From Jaltomata sinuosa (Eukaryota; Streptophyta; Magnoliopsida; Solanales; Solanaceae), in contig QJPP01000031.1 in NCBI GenBank assembly GCA_003996215.1, positions 1 to 64,000 on the forward strand: 64,000 bases of DNA, in the 5' to 3' direction. Below are positions 33,284 to 43,215 of the stretch, one piece after another (position 1 is the stretch's first letter; every line of letters starts with the position of its first letter). Made by a program: the position numbers and the translations under genes. The notes under the pieces were generated by a model, which saw nothing but the letters and a program-made list of their open reading frames with translations, was not told the DNA's origin and did no database searches.

Positions 33284-34906
33284 GTCCCTATACCAGACCC
33301 ATACTCCCCTTGTTCAACATACTAACCAGAACAACAATCGATGTGCCTATTTCACACAAAACCCTCCAAACCTCCGGAACACTCCACAAAACACCTACAA
33401 CTCCCAAAACAACCATCCTAATGCCACCAACATAGTTAACCCACATAATTTTACCCCCACATACCCAAATACTATTCCACATGTCCATCCCCCGCCTGCG
33501 CAGAACATACCTCCAGCTTTCCATGCTATAACAGAACCATACCCCATCCTCCAGGAGAACCTTGAGCTAGATCATTATGAAGAGAAAGAAAGAGAGCTGA
33601 AGGCTACGAAAATGAAATGCAACCTCGATATGGCACAAATAAGAAAAGAAATGGCCCAGATTCGAGAGTTACGGAGTTTGCCTTACGAGAAAGGCTATCA
33701 CTATGACGATCTCTGCATTCACCCTGAGATTAACCTGCCAGAAGGTTTCAAAATTCCAAAATTTGAAATCTTCAATGGTGTTGGGAGTCCCAAAGACCAT
33801 CTAAGGAGTTACTGTGATCAGATGGTCAATGCCCAAAGAAATGACGCCCTGCTTATGAGACTCTTTAGCCGAAGTCTGAATGTAGAGTCATTGGAATGGT
33901 TCGCCTCCCAAGAATTAAAGAAGTGGTTCAAGTAGAGCGATCTCACCCAAGATTTTGCCCAGAGATTCGCATATAATGTAGAAGTCGTCCCAGATCGATA
34001 TTCCTTGGGACGCATTAGGCAAAAGTCAAATGAAGATTTCAGAAAATATGCTTACCAGTGGAGAAAAGAGGTCGCGAGAGTCTGGCCTCCTATGACCGAA
34101 GAAGAAATAAGTGTGGTGTTTATGTGCGCTCAGGAGTCGGAAGTTTATGACAAGATGATATCGGCGGTAAAGGCCCAGTTTGCCGACTTAGTCAAAATTG
34201 GAGAGATTGTGGAAGAAGGGTTGCGCAGTGGCAAATCGCCAAAACCCCAGTTTCTTCAGGACTTACTGGACCCCCAAAGAAAAAGAGAGAGGAGGTATCT
34301 TCGATATCTTTCAATCCTAGTCCAAAACCACATAAACCCTTCGGAGCTGGTTAAGAGAAGGCACTTGTTCCAACAACCCCTCCTCCAGTTCCATAAAACT
34401 CTCAACCAATCTTCTATAGTCAGCCAATCTACCAAACTCCCATGCCAAATGTGCAGCCCATATACCAAACTCAAGTCTCAAATATACAATCCACCTACCA
34501 AGCACCTCCCCATAATTTTCCAGTATACCAAAGAGCTCCTGAAAACCAGAACAACCACCAGGTTCCTCCTCCCGCTAACCTTGGTCTCCCTCGACCAAAT
34601 TGGGAAAATAAAGTTCCTCAAACTTTCACTCAATTAGCCGAGACCCGAACTCAGTTATATGAAAGACTAAAGGCTGCTGGATTAGTTCAGCCCATTCAGC
34701 ATAAACTAGGTAATGTCAACTGTACTTTCTACAAAGCTGATCGGCATTGTGCTTATCACTCTGGAGGCGCCGGACACAGCACAGAGGATTGCATCAATCT
34801 GAAACACAAGATTCAAGATTTGATCAATCAGAAGGTAGTCACCTTACAGAAAGCACCGCCAAATATTATAACAACACACTTTCGAATCACGGAAGAGCTA
34901 ATGTAA
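33284..34906 (+). pseudogene. gag: Ogre gag, main part with zinc knuckle
   Basis: The open block to 33935 has an Asn/Pro/Thr-rich N-terminus, a coiled coil (EEKERELKATKMKCNLDMAQ) and the capsid start (PEGFKIPKFEIFNGVGSPKD, HLRSYCDQMVNA, SLEWFASQELKKW). A TAG at 33933-33935 breaks it. The same frame continues FAQRFAYNVEVVPDRYSLGR, SNEDFRKYAYQWRKEVARV, RPPM-like WPPMTEEE, MISAVKAQFADLVKIGEIVE. A frameshift lies near 34275. The next part has three 11-residue repeats (QPIYQTPMPNV, QPIYQTQVSNI, QSTYQAPPHNF; 34421-34519). The C-terminal block 34442-34906 contains AETRTQLYERLKAAGLVQPI and a zinc finger, CAYHSGGAGHSTEDC. Confidence 0.87.
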
Positions 34907-36402
34907 ACATGATCGAAATAGAGGAAGAATGGTTCGTAAGCAATTCCATAGTGTCAGTGATCGCCAGAAAGCCTGAGGAACTAGAAAGGTCTGTAGCTGC
35001 TTTGAGCATAGTAGAGAAGCCGCAATTTCCTGTGTTGGTGCCGGCTGAAAAAGATTTCATAATTGAAGCCGCTGCAACTCACGGCATAACAAGATCTGGG
35101 AGATGTTATGTCCTCGATAATCTGGCAGATGATGCTCACAAGAAGAGTCTACAGAAAAGGCCAATCACTGAAGGTGAAGCAGAAGAGTTTTGGAGAAGAA
35201 TGCAGCCAAAAGAGTACTCGATTGTGAAGCACTTGGAAAAGACCCTAGCTCAAATTTATATTTAGGCATTGCTCATGAGTTCCATGTACCACAGATAGGT
35301 GTTACTCAATGTTCTAAATGAAGCTTACGTGCCCACGGGTACTAGTGCAGAAAACTTGACTGTCATGGTATGCCAAGTCCTAGGAAGCCACCGCATCTGT
35401 TTCAGTGATGATGAGTTGCCTTTTGAAGGCGTGATGCATAACACGGCTCTACATATCTCTATTCAGGGTCAAGAAAAGGGTATTGATCAATGACGGATCA
35501 GGATTGAACATTTGTCCATTGTCAACACTAACACAGTTGGAATACGATTTGGGAAAGATCCGTCAAAGCAGGGTCAATATGAGGGCCTTCGACGGAGGAC
35601 AGAGAGATACCCTTGGAGAAGTCAACCTATACATCCAGATGGAACCCACTGAATTTTGAACAGAGTTACAGGTCATGGATATTACCACTACTTACAATAT
35701 GCTTTTGCGACGGCCATGGATCCACAAAGCTGGGGCCATGCCATCAACCTTGCACCAAATGGTGAAGTTCTTTTGGGAAGGGCATGAAGTGGTAATCCAT
35801 GGATAGGGAAGCCACCTGAGTTGCCCAAACGGCTGTGTCCCCACAATTGAAGAGGTCTCGAGAGGGAGTGACTTCTACACGGTGGAAATTGTGAATACCA
35901 CAGAAGAGGACCTAGCTCCTCAAATTCCTATGCCTCCTATTTACAAGATGATTGCGACCACAATGCTGAGGTGTGGTTATGAACCAGGCTCGGGGCTAGG
36001 AAGGAACTCTAACGATCGGATCAAACCTTTAAGTATCCCAGGATAGTTGAGCAAGCACGGATTGGGGTATGTGATCCAAGAAGGTGAAGCCAGTAACAAA
36101 TAAAAGAAGAAGTCAGGACTGCCCAATCCTTTTCCTCATTGTATCAATCATTCCCAGTACACGTCAGTCCCCCAAGCGATGGGTTGGAGGATGGAATAGG
36201 GGATCTGTTTAAGGAGTGTGATGCTATCGCGGAAGAAGCTCCGAAACAACCACAATTAGGAACCTCAAACCTGGTGAGGAGTTGCAAAACTGGGTCGCCA
36301 CTCCCTTGGCTACTCTCCACTCGGCTGGGTAGAAAAGACTTTGTTTTACAAAATTCGGCGATGGTCCGGATGAGGCTCCGCAACCCGCCCTTTATGTTTT
36401 AA
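34907..36402 (+). pseudogene. Ogre protease region with G-patch
   Basis: The linker (NMIEIEEEWFVSN, SGRCYVLDNLADDAHKKSLQ, ITEGEAEEFWRRMQPKEYSI) runs to a stop at 35263-35265. The block 35299-35493 has VLNEAYVPTGTSAENLTVMV and CFSDDELPFEG. After a frameshift near 35480 the aspartic protease motif INDGSGLNICPLSTL appears (35490-35540), then RAFDGGQRDTLGEVNL, VMDITTTYNMLLRRPWIH. Downstream, CGYEPGSGLGRNSNDRIKPL at about 35970-36030 is a G-patch, a motif I associate with Tat/Ogre gag-pro regions. Further stops make it inactive. The reading fades before 36402, where the intron-like gap starts. Confidence 0.8.
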
Positions 36403-36584
36403 ATTTCCTCGTATTGTTTATTGCTTTCTAAAAGGAATGAACCTACATTCATGTAGGTTGTAGCCATAGTTTGTAAATATTTCCAAATCTCAAATGAAAG
36501 CCTCCTTATTTTGAAAATATTCGTCGTTTAAAGATTTATTTTTAATTGTTTATTATTATCTAACCCATTTTGTTTTGGTTTCAG
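36403..36584 (+). other. probable Ogre intron (3' part) with branch site and acceptor
   Basis: Coding similarity stops near 36400 and resumes after 36600. The gap is very T/A-rich and ends TGTTTTGGTTTCAG at 36584, a standard plant acceptor. CTAAC at 36560-36564, 20 bases upstream, fits a branch site. Ogre elements are known for an intron between protease and RT. The donor could not be fixed; GTTGTAGCC near 36457 and GTGAGGAGT near 36273 are candidates. Confidence 0.65.
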
Positions 36585-36684
36585 TAATAATAAGATAAAA
36601 CCTGCCACTATCATGTCATGTCAAGGGCTTAACGAATAAACTGAGCTAGGTGACAATAATTTCAAGGAATATGATGAGGAAACT

Positions 36685-37938
36685 ATGGTTCCCGAAGACT
36701 TGACAAAGGAATTAAAAGAATTTGAAAACCGAGAAAAGCCTAATCTAGAGGAAACTGAGACGGTCAATCTAGGAAATGACCAAGAAGTCAATGAAACCAG
36801 AATCAGTGTCCATTTGACAGAAACACAGAAAAGAGAACTTATTATATTGCTCCAAGAATACATTGACATATTTTGTTGGGCCTACAGCGATATGCCAGGG
36901 CTAAGCATAGACATAGTCTCCCACAAGCTGCCTATTAATCCAGGGTTTGATCCCATTAAGCAGAAGATTCGAAAGTTCAAGCCAGATCTAAGTCTGAAGA
37001 TCAAGGAACAAGTTACCAAACAGATTCAGTCTGGAGTGGTAGGGGTTACAAAGTATCTGACCTAGTTGGCCAATATCGTCCCAGTTCCGAAGAAAGATTG
37101 GAAGATCAGAATCTGTGTCGATTATCGAGACCTGAACAGGGCCAGTCCCAAAGACAACTTCCCATTGCCCAATATCTATATCCTTATCGATAACTGCGCG
37201 AAGCACGAAATGCAGTCATCCATGGATTATTTTGATGGATACCATCATATCTTAATGGATGAAGAAGATGCAGAGAAAATAGCCTTTATCACTCCCTGGG
37301 GTATCTACCATTACCGAGTGATGCCATTTGGTCTCAAAAATGCGGGTTCTACTTATATGCGAGCCATGACAACCATTTTCCATGACATGATTCATAAAGA
37401 GATCGAGGTATACGTGGATGAAGGGATTGTCAAATCCCGCGAGAGTTTGGATCACTTGACCCATTTGAGGAAGGTTTTTGACCGCCTGCAAAAATACAAC
37501 CTAAAGCTGAATCCCGCAAAGTGTGCTTTTGGGGTGCCAGCTGGCAAATTGTTGGGTTTTATAGTCAGTAGAAGGGGCATCGAGCTCGTCCCTTTGAAGA
37601 TCAAAGCAATTCAGGAGTTGCTTCCCCCGAAGACCAAGAAAGAGGTCATGAGTTTCCTGGGAAGTTTGAATTATATTAGTCGATTCATAGCTCAATCAAT
37701 GGTTATTTGTGAACCCATTTTCAAGTTATTAAAGAAATATACGCCGACTTGTTGGACCAAGGAGTGCCAGCAAGCTTTTGATCATATCAAGGATTACTTG
37801 TCCAGTCCTCCGATATTGGTTCCTCTAAGAGGAGGGAGCCCATTATTGTTGTATCTATCGGTTTCAGAAAATGCCTTCGGATGCATCCTGGGACAACATG
37901 ATGAAACCAGAAAAAAGAACGAGCGATTTATTATCTGA
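36685..37938 (+). pseudogene. pol: Ogre reverse transcriptase
   Basis: The N-terminal linker (EETETVNLGNDQEVNE, LLQEYIDIFCWAYSDMPGLS) leads into RT. A TAG at 37063-37065 interrupts where related elements have a Glu-Trp pair (KYLT-stop-LANIVPVPKK). The open block 37066-37938 then gives ICVDYRDLNRASPKDNFPLP, ITPWGIYHYRVMPFGLKNAG and the catalytic box EVYVDEG at about 37405-37425, where the second Asp of YVDD is Glu. Thumb and connection follow (KLNPAKCAFGVPAGKLLGF, LGSLNYISRFIAQSM). It ends in the start of the first RNase H (GCILGQHDETRKKN). The Glu change and the stop predict loss of activity. Confidence 0.92.
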
Positions 37939-38540
37939 GTAAAAAGTTCACTCCATGCGAGGCTCGTTATACTTTGTTAGAAAAGACTTGTTGTGCTTTT
38001 ACTTGGGTCGCTCAGAAGTTGAGACATTATTTGTCATCCTATACGACATATCTCATTTTCAAAATGGACCCCCTGAAGTACATATTCCAAAAGGCCATGC
38101 CTACGGGGAAATTGGCCAAATGGAAATGTTGCTATGTGATTTCGACATCGTATATGCGACTCAAAAAGTAATAAAGGGACAGGCCTTAGCAGATCATTTA
38201 GCAGAAAATCCGGTTGATGAAGATTATGAACCGCTCCAAACTTACTTCCTCGATGATGAGATTTTTTTCGTAGGTGAGGATATTGCTAAGTCATACCCTG
38301 ATTGGAGATTGTTCTTTGACAGAGTGGTCAACTTCAAAGGTTCGGGCATTGGAGCAGTCTTGGTATCAGAAACTGGTCAACATTATCCGGTGACAGCCAA
38401 ACTCCATTTCTCATGAACTAACAACATGGCCGAGTACGAAGCTTGTATTCTCGGTATCCAACTAGCTATTGATATGAATGTCCAAGAACTTTTGGTCATA
38501 GGTGATTCCAATTTGCTAATTCACCAAGTTTAAGGTTAAT
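37939..38540 (+). pseudogene. pol: Ogre double RNase H (degenerate first domain, archaeal-type second domain)
   Basis: The first RNase H continues in another frame as TLLEKTCCAFTWVAQKLRHY and FKMDPLKYIFQKAMPTGKLA (37974-38171). It lacks the DAS-type catalytic start (LSVSENAFG instead), as in other Tat elements. A linker VIKGQALADHLAENPVDEDY follows in the block 37955-38416. The second domain is WRLFFDRVVNFKGSGIGAVL, then NNMAEYEACILGIQLAIDMN and LLVIGDSNLLIHQV, with the Asp, Glu and Asp expected of an archaeal-type RNase H, although the usual FDG is FDR. Stops occur at 38414-38416 and at 38531-38539. A second RNase H of this type is a known feature of the Tat lineage. Confidence 0.85.
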
Positions 38541-38545
38541 GGGTT

Positions 38546-40029
38546 GTGAAGAACCCCAAGATCATGTCGTATGTGAAGATGGTTCAAAGTTTGTGCAAGA
38601 GATTCAGGAAGATAGAATTCAAGCATACACCAAGGACTCAGAATGAGTTTGCTGATGCTTTGGCAACCATATCCTCCATGATTCAACATCCCGATCAGAA
38701 TTATATCGATCCGTTTATAATAGGTCTCAAAGAACAACCTGCGCACTGTGCACAAGTCGAAGCAGAATCAGACAGAAAACCATGGTATTATGATATCAAG
38801 AGGTATCTAGAAGTTGGAGTCTATCCCGAAGATGTGACCGCCAACCAAAAGAAAACAATTCGTCGAATGGCCAACAACTTTTTCCTAAATGGAGAAATCC
38901 TGTATAGGAGGAATCCGAACCTTGGATTCTTAAGATGCATTGATTTGGTTGAATCCACAATACTATAGGAAGAGGTACACGCTGGAGTGCATAGTCCCCA
39001 TATAAATGGGTTCACCCTAGACAAGAAGATTTTGCGAACTGGATACTTTTGGATGACCATGGAAAATGACTATAGGAAGTTCGTACAAAAATGTCACAAG
39101 TGCCAGATCCACGGAGATTTGATTCGAGTACCACCTAGCGATCTTCATGCAATGAGCGCACCTTGGCCTTTTGTAGACTGGGGCATGTATTTCATTGGTC
39201 CCATCGAGCCATCTGCCTCAAATGGACATAGAGTCATTTTGGTAGATATTGATTACTTCACCAAGTGGGTAAAAGCTTCTTCTTACAAGTCTGTGACCAA
39301 GAAGGTTGTAGCCGATTTTGTTAAAAACAACCTAATTATCGATTAGGGATCCCCAAGTCAATTATTACCGACAACGGAACAAATCTGAACAGCCATTTGA
39401 TGAAAGAAATATGTGAGCAATTCAAGATCACTTACTGTAATTCAACCACATACCGGCCACAAATGAATGGAGCTGTGGAAGCCGCCAAAAAGAATACCAA
39501 GAAGATCTTGAGAAAAATGGTCGACCATCACTGATCTTGGCACGAGATGTTGTCTTATGCTTTATTGGGGTACCGAACGACCATCAAGAATTTGACCGGG
39601 GCGACCCTTTATATATTGATGTATGGGTCGGAAGCAGTGATACCTGCGGAAGTTTAAATACCATCTCTTAGGATCATTCGAGAAGCCAGACTGAACAATG
39701 AGGAATGGGTTCATGCCCGTCACGAGCAACTCAAGTTGATTGATGAGCAAAGGATGAGTGTCGTATGCCATGGTCAGTTGTACCAGCAAAGAATGATTCA
39801 TGCATTCAACAAAAGAGTGAGAGATCGCATGTTTGTCGTAGGACAACTGGTTCTCAAGCGCATTTTTCCCCACCAGGAGGAATACAAAGGAAAGTTTGCA
39901 CCCAATTGGCAAGGCCCGTATGTCATCCAGAAAGTGTTATCTGGAGGAGCTCTGATCCTATCCGAAATGGACAGTCAAGTGTGGACCAAACCAATCAATA
40001 CCGATGCTGTGAGGAGATACTTTGTTTAG
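38546..40029 (+). pseudogene. pol: Ogre integrase
   Basis: The linker KRFRKIEFKHTPRTQNEFAD and DALATISSMI (end of RNase H) leads into integrase. The zinc region has HAGVHSPH (about 38982-39005) and CHKCQIHGD (about 39094-39120). A TAG at 38966-38968 lies just before it. The core has VDWGMYFIGPIEPS (first Asp) up to 39346; after a frameshift comes IPKSIITDNGTNLNSHLMKE (second Asp, about 39348-39405) and NGAVEAAKKNTKKIL (Glu, about 39466-39510). A stop (HH-stop-SWHEML) and another before 39660 follow. The C-terminal block 39736-40029 ends GPYVIQKVLSGGALILSEMD and VRRYFV-stop at 40027-40029. There is no chromodomain, as expected for Tat. Confidence 0.9.
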
Positions 40030-40304
40030 GGATAGTTTTCCTTTAATTTCATTTCCATTTAATCGCATTTCCTGATTGTAATCATTTTATGCTTTGTAAT
40101 AGCTTAAAACATCCCTATCCTCTTGTACAAACTACGTTTGACCTGAATTCTCATGAAAAAGATACGTAGGTGGCCTTTGTCGGCCTCGGTCATCCCTTTA
40201 ATTATTTCTAATAATCTCCAACTATAAGTGTGGGAACTACGTTTGACCTGATTCCTGCCTCAACGGAATACGTAGGCGCCACATTGGTTTGGTCATATCA
40301 CCCC

Positions 40305-40500
40305 AGGAAATGGAAACTGGGGCAAAATTTTTGAGAAAGGAATCTCAAAAATTCAGAAGATGAAGGTTGTTGCCAACAAGACAAGAGGATGCTTGTAGAT
40401 ACGCAAATGCCACAATGGTTCATCCGTATCGGCCAGGAAATGGAAACTGGGGCATAAAGTTTGAGAAAGGAATCTCAAAAATTCAGAAGACGAAGACCAT
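40305..40500 (+). repeat. direct duplication of about 128-base period
   Basis: CCAGGAAATGGAAACTGGGG occurs at 40304 and 40432, each followed by GAGAAAGGAATCTCAAAAAT and CAGAAGA(T/C)GAAG. The inner sequence GAGAAAGGAATCTC is itself a partial dyad (GAGA...TCTC). Confidence 0.8.
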
Positions 40501-41729
40501 TAGACTCCAAAGAGTTCCCTAGCAAGAATGCAGAGTATGCCAAAGAACAACCAAAGCAAATATCGAGAAAGAATCTCGCGATCCCCACAGAGTCTCAAGT
40601 CTCTTGCTGGAAGGAATAAAATCCGCTAAGAAACCTTTAACTGGCCCAGAAATTTTTAGAAGGATCCCAAAATTTCTGCCAAGTTTCATTCAAGAGTTCA
40701 ACATTAAGCTCCGAGGAATTCCCCATCACCGATAGATCAGAGTCTACTTCAAAGAAATCCCCAATCCTATATGGATTAATCACCTGCTGTGATAGATTTC
40801 TTGAAAATCATCTTTCAAGTTCCCCAGCTAGGACGACGAAGTACCTCCGTAGTCCGCCAGCAGTATGTCAGAAATGTCAAGACCTCGAGTAAAGGACGTT
40901 CGTTGAACTATTATATGACATGACAGGTAGAGACATTTCCAAATCATCTCCTTTTTAAACCCTTTGTTTTCCAAAGAACTTGTTTGAAAACTATTTACAA
41001 AGATTAGTTTTACTCCTTTAATGTGATTTTGTCTTATGTCTACCTTGTTCCAGGGAGAGTCGGGGGTGAAAAGTACCCGATATTGGAAAGCTTACGGAGA
41101 AGACAGAACCAGGAGCAGAAGATCGAAGGAGGTCAACACAGGCAAGTTTCGACAAAACTAACAATTTTTCTGTGGATGCAGGTTGTCCCCAAAAGTATAT
41201 CAGAAAGCGGTCCCACATTATACAACACATTCAAAAAAAATGCAATGAGACCAGATGATTTAAAATTTGGCGAGAAAAGCCCAAGACAGCAGGAAGAGGC
41301 CAAAGAGGCAAAATCCCCTAAAGCGGATGAATTTCCTGGTAGTTCACATAAACTACCAGATAAAGAGAACCTGACAACGTTCTTAAGTCCCCAAAAGGGA
41401 TCAGGACATCTCGGTCAGCTTCACAATTGGGGGAACTAAACAAAGAGCAAAAACACTCCCTACCAATGCCTAGTAAGACAGGGATCACCCCGAACAGACA
41501 ATATCTAAAAAATGGTATTCATAGTTGTCCCTCAAAGCAGGCACGACAATTTTGCTCGCATTTTTAAAGTTATTTTGATCCACTTCATAGACGCTTTAAA
41601 GTCTTTCAAATATTGACTATAGTCGTTGATAAAAGTGACACTGTGTCTACTAACCATTTGCCTTGAGCGCAGATACCCACAAAGGAGACAACATTAAGAC
41701 CAAAGGTGATGTTTTCATGACTTCCCCAT

Positions 41730-41980
41730 GGGACATTGCATCATGCTACATGGCATCGCATTTTGCGTTCATGTTGCATCATGCTACATGGCATCGCATT
41801 TTTGAATTCACATTTGCATCATGCTGCACTGCATAACATTGCCTCATGTTGTATTGCATCACATTGCACCATATTGCATCACCTGGCATAGCATTGTGTC
41901 GCATCATATTATGACATATATTATTGCATCATATTATATCATGTTGCATCGTATTGTATGGCATCATATCGCAGGAGCAT
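41730..41980 (+). repeat. degenerate GCATCATGCTACATGGCATC array
   Basis: TTGCATCATGCTACATGGCA appears at about 41737 and 41784. It then decays into many short units around TTGCATCATATT and GCATCACATTGC up to 41980. Confidence 0.75.
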
Positions 41981-42296
41981 GCCAAGAGGGCCATTCATAT
42001 TTGCATGCCGAGAGGGCCATTCATATTTCCATGATGAGAGGGCCATACCGAGAGGGCCATTCATATTTCCATGTCAAGAGGACCATGCCGAGAGGGCCAT
42101 TCATATTTCCATGTCAAGAGGACCATGCCGAGAGGACCATGTCAAGAGGACCATGCCAAGAGGGCCATTCATATTTGCATGCTGAGAGGGCCATGTCAAG
42201 AGGACCATGCTGAGAGGGCCAATCATATTTTTATGTCAAGAGGACCATGCCGAGAAGTCCATTCATATTTGTATGTCAAGAATATCATCATCATCA
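41981..42296 (+). repeat. 14/26-base composite minisatellite
   Basis: The basic unit is 14 bases (CATGCCGAGAGGGC and CATGTCAAGAGGAC variants). A 26-base form adds the 12-base insert ATTCATATTTCC. About fourteen units alternate in irregular order. All forward frames stay mostly open over the array, which explains overlapping ORFs at 41821-42352; these are by-products of the repeat. Confidence 0.88.
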
Positions 42297-42404
42297 TATA
42301 TCGCAGACACACATCCCCTGCGAAGATTATGTCCCTATGCCAGCTGGCTTAATAGAGGACATTCATTAGGCATCCCCAAGTCGCACTAGCTACGCAGGAT
42401 CGAC

Positions 42405-42660
42405 CTCAGCATGCTTATATCCAAAATTACGTGAGACAAAAGGCTCTGACATTGAAGATATCATTATCATTATCCTTATTCATTATGCCAAATCCGGCAT
42501 GCAGCATGCTTATATCCAAAATTACGTGAGGCGAAAGAGTCTGACGTTGAGGATATCATTATCATTTATTATGCCCAGTCTGGCATACAACATATTAATG
42601 TCCTATATTGCGTAAGGCGGAGGAGTCTGATGTCAAGGATATTTTATGCACCTTTATTCG
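42405..42660 (+). repeat. three units of about 95-110 bases
   Basis: Each unit has TCCAAAATTACGTGAG (or TCCTATATTGCGTAAG), GAGTCTGACGTTGAGGATAT and CATTATGCC...TGGCAT. Units start near 42418, 42509 and 42599. Confidence 0.75.
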
Positions 42661-42726
42661 AAAGCATCAATCTTTGGAAGATGTTGTTATATACCACCTA
42701 TTCTCAAGGTCAAAAATCATCTATAA

Positions 42727-43215
42727 GTCACAACAATATCTGAAATCGGATAGTGTACCAAATTGCCTGAAACTTGGCAGAACTAAGAGTTGTCTGTAAG
42801 ATGCAATGATATATGAAACCGGAGAGTGTGCAAGATCACCTGAAGATTGACAGTTCAAAGGTAATGCGTAAGTCACAACAATATCCAAAATTAGATAAAG
42901 TGCAAGACTACCAAAAATGGATGGTCCAAGGGTTATCTATAAGCCGCGACATATCCACGTTGGTATTGTGCAGGATTACCGAAAGGTTAATAATTCGAGG
43001 GAAATTGGTAAGTCACGTCATGTCCAAGATCGAATAAAAGTGTAGGATTACCCAAAAACTGGTGATTCAAAGGATATCTGTAAGCCGTCTCTATCCAAAG
43101 TTGGAAAATGTGCAAGATAACTCGAAAGCTGGCAAATTAAAGGCGCCTGTAAGCTGCCTCTATCCAAAGTAGGATGATGTGATAGATTACCCAAAGCCTG
43201 AATATCCAAGGAGTG
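42727..43215 (+). repeat. tandem array of about seven units of 70-73 bases
   Basis: Units begin with (C)TGTAAGCCGC-type sequence near 42725, 42796, 42868, 42939, 43009, 43080 and 43151. They continue TATCCAAAGTTGGA, GTGCAAGATTACC and a stretch ending CAAAGG. Divergence between units is high, so the array is old. Confidence 0.8.

Noticed and set aside
41023..41439. 138-aa charged ORF in the Ogre 3' region
   Set aside because: Open but unrecognised, with no second copy in the window to test conservation; mentioned in the region entry but not called as a gene.
41821..42352. Overlapping open frames of 75-130 aa on the plus strand
   Set aside because: They run through the 14/26-base minisatellite, are open in several frames at once because the unit lacks stops, and have no conserved domain.
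42727..43215. Regularly spaced repeats that could be taken for a CRISPR array
   Set aside because: Units are contiguous, diverged tandem repeats without spacers, and the DNA is plant retrotransposon sequence.
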